DNA of 63,353 bases from Candidatus Polarisedimenticolia bacterium (GTDB lineage: Bacteria; Acidobacteriota; Polarisedimenticolia; Gp22-AA2). How positions within the stretch are numbered: position 1 is the stretch's first letter; every line of letters begins with the position of its first letter. The stretch lies in the NCBI GenBank assembly GCA_036001465.1, contig DASYUH010000013.1, positions 156,554 through 219,906 on the forward strand, written 5' to 3'. Of this stretch, positions 40,504 to 48,894 are shown piece by piece. The notes under the pieces are model-generated. The model ran no database searches and was not told where the DNA came from. It worked only from the letters and a program-made list of their open reading frames with translations. A program made the translations under genes and the position numbers.

Positions 40504-40902
40504 TCAGCCCGAGCCCCGGCTCCCCGCCAGGCGTGCCAGCCAGGTGAGAACGGACAGCCCCAGCCCGCCCCAGACGCAGGCGGCCATGAGCCGTTGCTTG
40601 ATGCCGCCTGCGAGGTCGCGCCCCGCCACCGCCTCGGTCCCCGTCCAGGCGGCGGCCACCGCGAGGCCGGACAGCACAAGCCACCCGGCGGCATGCATCG
40701 CCAGGCTCTCCCTCCAGAGGCCACGGGCAAACAGGCATGTGGCGCGGGTGAGGCCGCAGGTCAGGCACGGCAGGCCGGTGACGCGGTGCCAGAGGCAGAG
40801 GTCGATGGGCAGCGGTCGATCCGGAGGCAGCACGAACGTGCCGGCGAGGCACGCACCGGCGGCCAGCGCGACGACGAGGCGATCGCTCCGCAGCGGCGGC
40901 AC
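40504..40902 (-). CDS. DUF2752 membrane protein
   Basis: A 132-residue protein from a GTG start placed 2 nt after the previous stop. The core CLWHRVTGLPCLTCGLTRAT with three Cys residues, followed by a helix ending in HAAGWLV, is the DUF2752 signature. Two further hydrophobic segments lie toward the C-terminus. Function unknown. It is last in the smc/GYF_2 unit. Confidence 0.75.
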   Translation of the reverse strand: MPPLRSDRLVVALAAGACLAGTFVLPPDRPLPIDLCLWHRVTGLPCLTCGLTRATCLFARGLWRESLAMHAAGWLVLSGLAVAAAWTGTEAVAGRDLAGGIKQRLMAACVWGGLGLSVLTWLARLAGSRGSG

Positions 40903-40904
40903 GA

Positions 40905-41756
40905 CTACGCCGGCGCCTGGGACGCCTGTCTCTTCTTCGCCTGCAGGAACCGGTAGGCCAGGCCGAGGGCGGTCATGTTGACGGCCAGGGCGACGAACAC
41001 CCCGACGCAGAAGACCAGAAGGCCCAGCAGGCACACCAGCAGGCAGGCGAGGGCCAGGAGGAAGAGGCGCCAGCGGTACCCCTCCGTCAGCCGGGAGCTC
41101 TCCCGCATCGCCTCCCAGAAGCCGAGCGGCGTCTCGCCGATCACCGGGAGGGTGAACATCCACATGATCGCCAGGATGATCCCTGGAACGACGAGACACA
41201 CGATACCCAGCACGATCAGGATCGAGGAGACGAGATGCGCCAGGAAGGCGTCGCCGAAGCGATCGAATCCCTGAAACATTCTTCCCACGTCTGGCTTGCG
41301 GCCGTCGATCGTCCCGAGGACCTCCCGCCAGATGCCGACCATGAGGGCCCCGCCGATGATGAACTGTGCGCAGGCGCCGAGGTACGGCACCAGGCCGCAA
41401 ATGGCCCAATAGATCAAGAACATGGCGGACAGCGGCAGCCAGTGCGGCTTGACGACGTCCCAGCCCCTGCCGATGAACTCCCACACGCGGAATTCCGCCG
41501 GCAGGGGCACGACGACCGACGGCGGGCCCTGGGCGGGCTGGCCCGGCGGCCCGGCGGCGCCGGTGTCGCGCGGCGGGAAGACATCGGCGAGCTCGGGCAT
41601 CTTGCCGGCGTAGATCGTGCCGCCGCTCGACTTGCGGATGTGCGTGGCATGGACGACGCGCCCCTCCTTCGCCCATTGCCTGAGGGTCTCGAGATCGGCG
41701 GGGCCGTACTCCTTCCCGTCGGCCGCGACGACCCAGTACTGGTCCTGGCCGCTCAC
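40905..41756 (-). CDS. GYF_2 (DUF4339) domain membrane protein
   Basis: A 283-residue protein. Residues 5-60 form a GYF_2 domain (QYWVVAADGKEYGPADLETLRQWAKEGRV), normally a cytoplasmic peptide-binding module. A Pro-rich linker precedes a membrane domain of five or six helices (about 95-275). The membrane part resembles the glycerophosphoryl-diester or DUF975-like integral membrane families. The GTG start overlaps the smc stop by 4 nt (GTGA), so translation is coupled to smc. Confidence 0.78.
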   Translation of the reverse strand: MSGQDQYWVVAADGKEYGPADLETLRQWAKEGRVVHATHIRKSSGGTIYAGKMPELADVFPPRDTGAAGPPGQPAQGPPSVVVPLPAEFRVWEFIGRGWDVVKPHWLPLSAMFLIYWAICGLVPYLGACAQFIIGGALMVGIWREVLGTIDGRKPDVGRMFQGFDRFGDAFLAHLVSSILIVLGIVCLVVPGIILAIMWMFTLPVIGETPLGFWEAMRESSRLTEGYRWRLFLLALACLLVCLLGLLVFCVGVFVALAVNMTALGLAYRFLQAKKRQASQAPA

Positions 41757-44700
41757 TCGAAGCGCAGCGGCAATATCTTGGAGACGCCCGGCTCTTCCAT
41801 GGTGACTCCGTAAAGGAGGTCTGCCGCCTCCATGCTCTTGCGGTTGTGGGTGATCAGGATGAACTGCGTGTCGGTCCGTAATTCTTGAAGCAGCCTGGTG
41901 AACCGCTCGACGTTCGCCTCGTCGAGGGGGGCATCCACTTCGTCGAGGATGCAGAACGGCGACGGCCGGTAGCGGAAGAGCGAGACCAGAAGGGCGACCG
42001 CGGTCAGGGCCTTCTCGCCGCCCGACAGAAGGGCGATCTTCTGCAGCCTCTTGCCCGGGGGCTGCGCCACGACCTCGACCCCCGCCTCGAGAACGTCCTC
42101 TTCGTCCTCCGACAGGCGCAGCTCGGCCTTGCCGCCGCCGAACAGGGTCGTGAAGCAGACCTGGAAGTGCCCCTGGATCGCCTCGAAGGCGTCCTTGAAC
42201 CGATCGCGCGCCTCGCGGTTGATGGTCCTGATGGTCTCGCGCAGGGAGGCGATCGCCTGCTCCAGGTCGGCCTTCTGCGCCGTGAGAAAGGCGAACCGCT
42301 CCTCGAGGTCCGTCTGCTGCTCGACGGCCATCAGGTTGACCGGGCCGCTCGTTTCGATCTCGGTCCGGATGCGCTGCACCTCGGCCTCGCGCTCTTCGAG
42401 CGGCACGCCGTCGTCCTGAGGCGGCGGCGCCAGGCGGAGCGCTTCGACCGTCGTCGCCAGCTCGTCGCGGCAGGAGCGCTCGAGGTGCTCGCGATCGGCG
42501 TCGATCCGCGCCAGGTGCAGCTCGCGCTCCTGCTGCCTCTCGCGCACGGTCCCGTGCGCGGCGCGCCCCTCCTTGACCGCCTGCTCGCGGGCGTGCACGA
42601 GGCTCCGCTCGTACGCCAGCCCGGCGTGCGCCGACTCGTCGCGCGCCGTCGCCCCCGCCCGGGCGGTCAGGGCGGCCTGGCACTGCGTCTCGAGGGCCCC
42701 CTCCTGCTCCCGGATCTGCGCGGAACGGAGGCGCCACTCGTCGCGCTCCGCCGCGCGCCGCGCGAGCGTCGCCTGCAGGTCGCGCAGGCTCTCCTCCAGG
42801 CCCTCTCTCTCGCGCAGGCCGGCGCCGAGCCTGGCCTCGCCGGCCAGATGAGCCGCGCGCGCCTCGGCCGATTCCCGGCGCGCCCGATCGAGGTCGGCGC
42901 GGGACGCCGCCAGCGTGGCGGCGGCCGCCTGGATGGCCTCTTCCGTGGCCCGGCGGGTGGCCTCCGAAGCCTCGAGGACGGCGGCGAGGCGTTCCGCCTC
43001 CGAGCCGCCGGACTGCAGCTCGCGCTCCAGGCGGGCCTGCTCCCCCAGCAGCAACGGCAGCGTCCGGTCGATGCGGTCGAGCTCGGCGCGCGCCTGCTGC
43101 ATTCTCAGGTCGTTCTCGAAGGCGGCCCTCGAGCCCTCCTGCACGCAGGCGGCCGCGGCCTCCAGACGGAGCGCCGCGCCGGCACGTTCCTCCCTCAGGC
43201 CGATGAGGTCGGCCTCGGCCGTCGCGCGTGCCGCCTCCACCCCGGAGATCTGGCGGGCGATGTCCTCCCGTTCGGCCCGTCGCGCCAGGAGCCAGTGCTG
43301 CAGCGCCCGTCCGTCTCCACCCGTGATCGCCCCGTCCAGCCGGACGATGTCCCCCTGGGGCGTCACGTAGGCGAACGCCGGGTGGGACCGCCTCAAGTCG
43401 AGCGCCCTGTCCAGGTCTTCGACCAGGAGCGTCCGGGAGAGGATGCGGGCGATCGGCCCGGGCGGGGCGCCCGCGATGCGGTCGGCGAGGCGGCCGATCA
43501 CTCCGGGCTGGCGCGCGGCCTCCCCGGGTCCGCCCGTCTCCTCCGCGGAGGACGGCCCCACCTCCTCCGCCACGAACGAGACGCGCCCGCGGGCGCTGGT
43601 CCTCAGGTATCCGATGCCGCGCGCCGCCGCGTCGTCGCCGTCGACCACCACCCCCTCGAGCAGATCTCCGAGCGTCGCCTCGATGGCCTTCTCGAGCCCG
43701 CGAGGCACGTCGAGGCGATCCCCCACGACGCCGCGCGCCGCGACGCCGCCCGCTCCGCCCAGGAGGTCGCCGACGCCCTCCGAGAATCCGGCGCGCTGCC
43801 TTTCGAGCTCGTCCAGGGCGGCCAGGCGCTCCGCCATGACGGCGGCGCGTCCCTTCAGCTCCTCCGCCCGTCCCTCGGCCGCGGCGAGCCGTGCGGCCGC
43901 CTCGCGATCGGTCCCCAGGCTCGCGTCATGCGCCGAGGCGGCGGCGCGAGCCCGATCGGAGCCCGCCTCGCTCTCGCGCTCGAGCGTCGCGACCTGGGCG
44001 TCCAGCCGCTGGCGGGCGGCGCGCAGGTCGCCGGTCTCGCGTCCGGCCTTTTCGAGGGAGGCGCGCGCCAGGCGCGCCTGCTCCTCGAGCATCGCCCGGC
44101 GGCGCGTGGCGGCGGCCATGGTTTCGATCTCTCCGAGGAGGCGCGCCCGCGCAGCCTCCAGCCCCGCCTCGAGCGACACGATGTGTCTGGCGCGCTCGCC
44201 GTCATCCGCGTCGTCCGCCTGGTTCGCCGCCGTGCCCTGCCTCTGCGACGACTCCAGGGCGGCCAGCTCGGCCACGACCGCGGCGAGCCTCGCCTCCCTC
44301 TCGGACAGCCTGGTCGCAAGGGACGTCAGCTCCCCTTCGACTTCGGCGAGCCGCGCTTCGAGTTCCCGCCCCTGCTCCCTCCCCGATCGGACGCGCTCCT
44401 GGATGCGGTCGATCTCCAGGTCGAAGGCGTGGATCTCCTCGCGCCGACGGCGGGCCGAGGCCTCCCCCTCCTCCAGCTGCAGCCGCAGGCGCTCGAGATC
44501 GGCTTCGCCGGCGGCCAGCCCCGAGGCCACCGCCGCCTCTTCGGCGCGCAGCGCCTCGATCGCCGCCGCGGTGGCGTCCCGATCCGCGTCGAGCGCGACC
44601 AGGCGGCGCTGAGCCAGGTCCAGGCGTTTCGCGCGCAGGCTCTCGACCAGTCGTTGATAGCGCCGGGCCTTTCCCGCCTGCCGGCGCAGGGTCTGGATCT

Positions 44701-45556
44701 GCTTCTCGACCTCCACGACGATGTCGTTGATCCGCAGCAGGTTCGCGTGGGCCGCCTCCAGCTTCACCTCCGCCTGACGCCGCTTTCCCTTGTACCCCAG
44801 GATTCCCGCGGCCTCCTCGAACATGGCGCGCCGGTCCTTCGGCCGCGCCGCCAGGACCTGGTCGATCTTCCCCTGCTCGATGGTCGAGTACAGCCGCGAG
44901 CCGATGTCGGTCTTGGCGAGCAGGTCCATGATGTCCTTCAGCCGGCAGCGGGCTCCGTTCAGGATGTACTCGCTCTCCCCCGAGCGGTAGATGCGGCGCG
45001 TGACCACCACGTCTTCCGGAATCTCTTCGATGCCGGTGACCAGGAGCCCGGCCGGCCCGCCCTCCCCTTTGGTCGCAACCGGGATCGGGACCTGGAAGTC
45101 GGCGGCGGCCGGCGGGGCCGCCGCGGGCCCCGACGCAGCCACGGGCTCCGGAACCGGAATGGAATCCGGCGCCCGCACGGGATCGGCGTCGTGCCCATTG
45201 CCGGCCGCGTGACCGTTGCCACCGCCTCGCCCGTTGGTGCGCCCGTTTCCGTTGCCGCGCGAGCGGTCGTTTCCTGCCAGGAGGATGTTCTTGAAATGGA
45301 GGGAGACCTCCGCCATGCCGAGAGGCCGGCGCCCCTCGCTGCCGTTGAAGATCACGTCCTCCATCCGGTCGCTGCGCAGGGAGCTGGCGCGCTGCTCTCC
45401 GAGCACCCAGGAGATCGCGTCGCCGATATTGCTCTTGCCGCAACCGTTTGGCCCGACCACGGCGGTGATGCCGTCCGGGAAGTCGAACCGCGTGCGGCCG
45501 TAGAACGATTTGAAGCCGAGGATTTCCATCCGGTCGAGCTTGAGGATCCGGGCCAT
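41753..45556 (-). CDS. smc: chromosome segregation protein SMC
   Basis: A 1267-residue condensin ATPase. Walker A is VVGPNGCGKSN; the coiled-coil arms surround a hinge at about residues 590-680 (GVGDLLGGAGG, GVVGDRLDVP). The C-terminal head has signature LLSGGEKALTAVALL and Walker B FCILDEVDAPLDEANV. An insertion of about 80 residues, rich in Gly/Asn then Ala/Pro, interrupts the N-terminal head between LHFKN (about 90) and EEIPEDVVVTRR (about 177), where homologues have a short loop. AGGAG lies 5 nt before the ATG; a TAAGAT box lies at 45602-45607. No scpA or scpB is in the window. Confidence 0.95.
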   Translation of the reverse strand: MARILKLDRMEILGFKSFYGRTRFDFPDGITAVVGPNGCGKSNIGDAISWVLGEQRASSLRSDRMEDVIFNGSEGRRPLGMAEVSLHFKNILLAGNDRSRGNGNGRTNGRGGGNGHAAGNGHDADPVRAPDSIPVPEPVAASGPAAAPPAAADFQVPIPVATKGEGGPAGLLVTGIEEIPEDVVVTRRIYRSGESEYILNGARCRLKDIMDLLAKTDIGSRLYSTIEQGKIDQVLAARPKDRRAMFEEAAGILGYKGKRRQAEVKLEAAHANLLRINDIVVEVEKQIQTLRRQAGKARRYQRLVESLRAKRLDLAQRRLVALDADRDATAAAIEALRAEEAAVASGLAAGEADLERLRLQLEEGEASARRRREEIHAFDLEIDRIQERVRSGREQGRELEARLAEVEGELTSLATRLSEREARLAAVVAELAALESSQRQGTAANQADDADDGERARHIVSLEAGLEAARARLLGEIETMAAATRRRAMLEEQARLARASLEKAGRETGDLRAARQRLDAQVATLERESEAGSDRARAAASAHDASLGTDREAAARLAAAEGRAEELKGRAAVMAERLAALDELERQRAGFSEGVGDLLGGAGGVAARGVVGDRLDVPRGLEKAIEATLGDLLEGVVVDGDDAAARGIGYLRTSARGRVSFVAEEVGPSSAEETGGPGEAARQPGVIGRLADRIAGAPPGPIARILSRTLLVEDLDRALDLRRSHPAFAYVTPQGDIVRLDGAITGGDGRALQHWLLARRAEREDIARQISGVEAARATAEADLIGLREERAGAALRLEAAAACVQEGSRAAFENDLRMQQARAELDRIDRTLPLLLGEQARLERELQSGGSEAERLAAVLEASEATRRATEEAIQAAAATLAASRADLDRARRESAEARAAHLAGEARLGAGLREREGLEESLRDLQATLARRAAERDEWRLRSAQIREQEGALETQCQAALTARAGATARDESAHAGLAYERSLVHAREQAVKEGRAAHGTVRERQQERELHLARIDADREHLERSCRDELATTVEALRLAPPPQDDGVPLEEREAEVQRIRTEIETSGPVNLMAVEQQTDLEERFAFLTAQKADLEQAIASLRETIRTINREARDRFKDAFEAIQGHFQVCFTTLFGGGKAELRLSEDEEDVLEAGVEVVAQPPGKRLQKIALLSGGEKALTAVALLVSLFRYRPSPFCILDEVDAPLDEANVERFTRLLQELRTDTQFILITHNRKSMEAADLLYGVTMEEPGVSKILPLRFE

Positions 45557-45715
45557 CAGTCTCCTGCTGCGGACTGGCGAGGAGGAGCCAGCAAGGTGGG
45601 AATCTTAGCACAGGGGCCTGGGCGGAGCCCGGAAATCTCCCAGATGTTGGGGCTCATTCGTCCGCACGCACAGGATATGGGGAGCGGGAAGCTTGCAACC
45701 GGGGGGCCCCGGGCT

Positions 45716-46795
45716 TCAGTACTCCCTGACCAGCACGAAATCGGGCAGGGCCATCAGGGCATCGCGCGCCGCGCAGGGGGGGAACGGTTTCAGGGCGGCC
45801 TGGGCCCTCCGGGCATAGGAGGTCGCGAGATCGCGCGTCATCTCGAGCGTGCGGCCCCGGTGCAGGAGATCGATGACGTCGTCGCGCGACACCGTCCGGA
45901 AGTCGCGCTCCTCGAGGACCGTGTGCACCATCGCCCGGACCGCCGGCTCCCCTTTCTGCAGCAGGTAGATGAGCGGCAGCGTGAGCTTCCCCTCCCGCAG
46001 GTCGGAGGCGACCGGCTTTCCCAGCACGCTCTCCTTCGCGGTGAAATCGAGCAGGTCGTCGACGATCTGGAAGGCCATTCCTAGGTTCATGCCGTAGTCC
46101 GCCAGCGCCTGGACGTGCTCCGCGGGCGCCCCGGAGAGGACTCCGGCCACGCGTCCGCAGCCGGAAAACAGGCAGGCGGTCTTGCGGCGGATGATCTCCA
46201 GGTGCTCGTCCTCGGTCACGTTGATGTCCGAGCGGCGCCGATCGGCGATCAGCTCCCCCTCGATCATCTTCAGAGTGATCTCCGCCAGGATCTTGATGAT
46301 CCGGAGGTCGTCCGCCGCCAGCGCCATGTTCATCGACTTGATGTAGAGGTAGTCGCCCAGGAGCACCGTCAGCCCGTTGCCCCAGCGGGCGTTGAGCGAG
46401 CCCCGCCCGCGCCGCAGCTCCGCCTCGTCGATGACGTCGTCGTGCACGAGCGTGGCGGTGTGGATGAACTCGAACACCGAGGCGAACATCACGTCCCGAT
46501 CCCCCTTGTAGCCGCAGAGCTGCGAGGACAGGAGAAGGAGGATCGGCCGCACGCGCTTCCCCCCGCCATCGGCGATGTAGCGGCCGAGTTCGTCGATGAC
46601 GCCGACCTCGGAGCGCAGGTGCCGGCGGCACTCCTGCTCGACCTCCGCCAGCTTGTCTCCGACGAGGAGCAGGATCTCGGGCAGCCCGTGCGGCAGCGGA
46701 CGCGCGGCGCCGTGCGGGATCGCTGCGGACGGCGCCGGGACGCCGCGCGGGAGGCCGGGGCGCGCCGTCTTCAATCCCGAGGCGAGATCGGTCAC
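45716..46795 (-). CDS. ispB: all-trans polyprenyl diphosphate synthase
   Basis: A 359-residue trans-prenyltransferase that extends farnesyl diphosphate with isopentenyl units. GGGKRVRPILLLLSSQLCG, the first Asp-rich motif LVHDDVIDEAELRRG and the second FQIVDDLLDFTA are all present; GNGLTVLLGDYLYIKSM fits the medium/long-chain enzymes (octaprenyl or heptaprenyl, for quinones). An N-terminal stretch of about 45 residues precedes the fold. The GTG start overlaps the upstream stop (GTGA). The exact product length cannot be read from sequence. Confidence 0.9.
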   Translation of the reverse strand: MTDLASGLKTARPGLPRGVPAPSAAIPHGAARPLPHGLPEILLLVGDKLAEVEQECRRHLRSEVGVIDELGRYIADGGGKRVRPILLLLSSQLCGYKGDRDVMFASVFEFIHTATLVHDDVIDEAELRRGRGSLNARWGNGLTVLLGDYLYIKSMNMALAADDLRIIKILAEITLKMIEGELIADRRRSDINVTEDEHLEIIRRKTACLFSGCGRVAGVLSGAPAEHVQALADYGMNLGMAFQIVDDLLDFTAKESVLGKPVASDLREGKLTLPLIYLLQKGEPAVRAMVHTVLEERDFRTVSRDDVIDLLHRGRTLEMTRDLATSYARRAQAALKPFPPCAARDALMALPDFVLVREY

Positions 46796-47508
46796 GGCTC
46801 CTCCACCCGGACCGCCGGCGACGGCTCGTCCTTGCCGGGAGCGTCCTCGGCGTTGCGCGGCCCCCCGGGAAGCGTCCGCGTCTCGATCACCCGGCCCCCC
46901 TCGACGAGATAGGCCACGCCGGCCTGGTCGTAGCGCCACAGCTCGCGGCCCGGGCCTTCCGGAGCGCGACTCTTGGGGAGACCGAGCGAGCGGAGGACCT
47001 GCCCGACCTGGCTGCCGGGAGTGTACGCATCGATCAGGGCCTTCACCTGCGGCCAGTCGGGCTGGGACCTCAGACCGACGGAGACCTCGACCGGGCGTCC
47101 CAGGCGCACGCGCTTCGTGATCTCACGGTCCTCCGGGAGACGGTACTGCACGGAGTCGAAGGTCTTCGGATCGTAGAAGCGCAGGTAGTAGTAGGGGAAC
47201 GTCGCGTCGACCGGACACTCGAACTCGAAGAATCCCAGCGAGTCGGTCACGGCGCGTTTCTCCTCGACGCTCTGGTCGAGGGATCGCAGTCCCCCGAGCT
47301 TCACGAAGGTGCGCGATTTCAGGAGGCGCACGGTCTGGCCCGGGACCCCTTCGCCATTCTCGCCCGTGATCCGGCCGCGCACCGCGACCTTCGAGGGGTC
47401 CGGCGCCGCAGCCGCGAAGGCCCCTCCGACGGCAAGACACGCGATCGCCGCGGCCGCCACGACGTGCGGCGCGGTGCGGCGGCCGATTCTCCACGCTGAT
47501 CTGCCCAC
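46792..47508 (-). CDS. secreted protein with carboxypeptidase-regulatory-like fold
   Basis: A 238-residue protein with a signal peptide (AAAAIACLAVGGAFA). A beta-sandwich module follows: VRGRITGENGEGVPGQTVRLLKS and TDSLGFFEFECPV. The C-terminal third (GSQVGQVLRSLGLPKSRAP, ELWRYDQAGVAYLVEGGRVIE) resembles the SmpA/BamE-like pattern of a short helix then two strands, but this is tentative. A GTG start has GGAGG 3 nt upstream. It sits between yajQ and ispB. Confidence 0.65.
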   Translation of the reverse strand: MGRSAWRIGRRTAPHVVAAAAIACLAVGGAFAAAAPDPSKVAVRGRITGENGEGVPGQTVRLLKSRTFVKLGGLRSLDQSVEEKRAVTDSLGFFEFECPVDATFPYYYLRFYDPKTFDSVQYRLPEDREITKRVRLGRPVEVSVGLRSQPDWPQVKALIDAYTPGSQVGQVLRSLGLPKSRAPEGPGRELWRYDQAGVAYLVEGGRVIETRTLPGGPRNAEDAPGKDEPSPAVRVEEP

Positions 47509-47517
47509 GATCCTCCC

Positions 47518-48009
47518 TCAGCGGTAGTTGGTGAACTGCATGTCGAAATCCAGGGCGCTGTCGCGCAGGAGCTTGATCGCCAGCTGCAAGTCATCCTTGT
47601 TCTTCCCCTTCACCCGGACCTGGTCCGACTGGATCGACGCCTGGACCTTGAGCCCGCTCGTCTTGAGGATCTTGACGATCTCCTTGGCCTGCTCCTGGGG
47701 AATCCCCTGCTGGAGCGCCACCTGCTGCCTCAGGCTCCCGCCGGTCGCCTGCTCCGGGGTCTTGAAGGTCAATCCCTTCCCCGGCACGCGGCGCGCCGCC
47801 AGCTTCTGCACCAGGATCTCGGTCACCGCGCCCAGCTTGTACTCATCGTCCGCCGTGAGATGGACGATCTCCTTCTCGCGGCGGATATCGGAGATGCTCC
47901 CCTTGAAGTCGTAACGCTGGCGGATCTCCTTGAGCGCCTGCTGGACGGCGTTGTCGACCTCCTGCAGATCGATCTTGGATACGATGTCGAAGGAGCTCTC
48001 GGACGCCAT
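47518..48009 (-). CDS. yajQ: YajQ family nucleotide-binding protein
   Basis: A 163-residue protein with the two ferredoxin-like repeats of the family. FDIVSKIDLQEVDNAVQQA opens it, RYDFKG closes the first motif, and KNKDDLQLAIKLLR and FTNYR end it. YajQ proteins bind nucleotides and RNA; in Xanthomonas a relative is a cyclic di-GMP effector. GGAGG lies 8 nt before the ATG. It begins a unit with the secreted protein and ispB. Confidence 0.93.
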   Translation of the reverse strand: MASESSFDIVSKIDLQEVDNAVQQALKEIRQRYDFKGSISDIRREKEIVHLTADDEYKLGAVTEILVQKLAARRVPGKGLTFKTPEQATGGSLRQQVALQQGIPQEQAKEIVKILKTSGLKVQASIQSDQVRVKGKNKDDLQLAIKLLRDSALDFDMQFTNYR

Positions 48010-48042
48010 CGAAACGTCCTCCGGGGGGCGAAAAAGGGGGCG

Positions 48043-48072
48043 ATCTTAGCACCCCGATCCGACGCTTTGCAA
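48043..48072 (-). promoter_or_regulatory. promoter of yajQ
   Basis: Minus-strand TTGCAA (48067-48072), 18-nt spacer, TAAGAT (48043-48048), in the gap after the lolA-like gene. Confidence 0.5.
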
Positions 48073-48089
48073 GGATGCGGCGCGGGGCG

Positions 48090-48779
48090 TCAGGACGGCC
48101 CGACCTCCTGCACCTCGATCCCCGCGGGGGGCGTGAACTCGAACAGGTCGTCCGGGAGCGTGTCGACCCGGCGGATGCGCTCCAGCCTGTAGGTGACGCG
48201 GCTCCCGAGGGGCTCCACGATGGTCAGGCTCTTCACCAGACGATCCGGCCCCGTGGTGAGGAGAAGGAACTCGTACTCCGGCCGCGGGGCGCGCGGCGAC
48301 AGCATGAGGGGATGCGGCCCGCGCTCGGGCCCCGGCCCCCAGCCGATGGAGAAGTTGGCCACCAGGTCGATGCGATTGAGGAGAATGGAGACGCCGGAGC
48401 CCGGAGACCGCGGATCCAGAGGCGCCACCACGACCTGCCTTTCTTCGGGGAGATAGAGGTACGTCCTGCGGCCGTCGGCGATGGCGAGCTTGCCCTTCGG
48501 GACGTCGTACTCGAAGCGCATCCGTCCCGGACGAAGCAGGTAGACCGTCCCCTTTTCGACCTGCGGCCGCGGCAGACCGGGGGACTCGACCGTCTGGGTG
48601 AACGACGCGACCAGCCCCGTGACGCCGTTGAGAGCGGCCTCCACACGGCGCGCCTCCTCGACCGCGTCGGCCTGCGCGGTCGTGGCCGCGGGCGAGCCCG
48701 CCTCGCTCCGCGTGGCCGCCGGGCCGAGGAACGCGGAGACGATTGCCACGAGACCGAGCCACCGGGAATCACGGCGCAT
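48090..48779 (-). CDS. outer-membrane lipoprotein carrier LolA-like protein
   Basis: A 229-residue periplasmic protein with signal peptide (WLGLVAIVSAFLGPAATRSEA). The LolA pattern is clear: LVASFTQTVES, KGTVYLLRPGRMRFEYDVPKGKLAIADGRRTYLYLPEERQV read in sequence along the beta sheet, and DDLFEFTPPAGIEV at the end. LolA escorts lipoproteins from the inner to the outer membrane, which fits the several lipoproteins encoded here. The start codon is only 6 nt from a TAAGAT box. Other Lol genes are not in the window. Confidence 0.88.
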   Translation of the reverse strand: MRRDSRWLGLVAIVSAFLGPAATRSEAGSPAATTAQADAVEEARRVEAALNGVTGLVASFTQTVESPGLPRPQVEKGTVYLLRPGRMRFEYDVPKGKLAIADGRRTYLYLPEERQVVVAPLDPRSPGSGVSILLNRIDLVANFSIGWGPGPERGPHPLMLSPRAPRPEYEFLLLTTGPDRLVKSLTIVEPLGSRVTYRLERIRRVDTLPDDLFEFTPPAGIEVQEVGPS

Positions 48780-48785
48780 CGAACC

Positions 48786-48791
48786 ATCTTA
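48786..48791 (-). promoter_or_regulatory. -10 box of the lolA-like gene (leaderless arrangement)
   Basis: Minus-strand TAAGAT directly preceded by GTG, ending 6 nt before the ATG. No Shine-Dalgarno sequence and only a weak -35. The divergent promoter's -35 lies 22 nt away. Confidence 0.45.
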
Positions 48792-48812
48792 CACGACCCG
48801 CGCCCCCGCGCG

Positions 48813-48841
48813 TTGACTGCGGACCGGGCGTAGGTTAGACT
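48813..48841 (+). promoter_or_regulatory. promoter of the SPFH-like/TPR gene
   Basis: TTGACT (48813-48818), 17-nt spacer, TAGACT (48836-48841), about 47 nt of leader before the ATG. Confidence 0.55.
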
Positions 48842-48894
48842 CCCGCCTCGCTCAAGCGCCGCGCGGGCCGCGGCATTGCGACGCGGGGTGCCAC

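Noticed and set aside
41885-46084. Very long open frames antisense to smc, and similar ones antisense to dnaE2 (18493-21858), mltD (60089-62161) and the ABC gene (27-1919)
   Set aside because: They are antisense to genes with clear family motifs and have Arg/Pro/Gly-rich shadow translations without recognisable motifs, as expected in GC-rich DNA.
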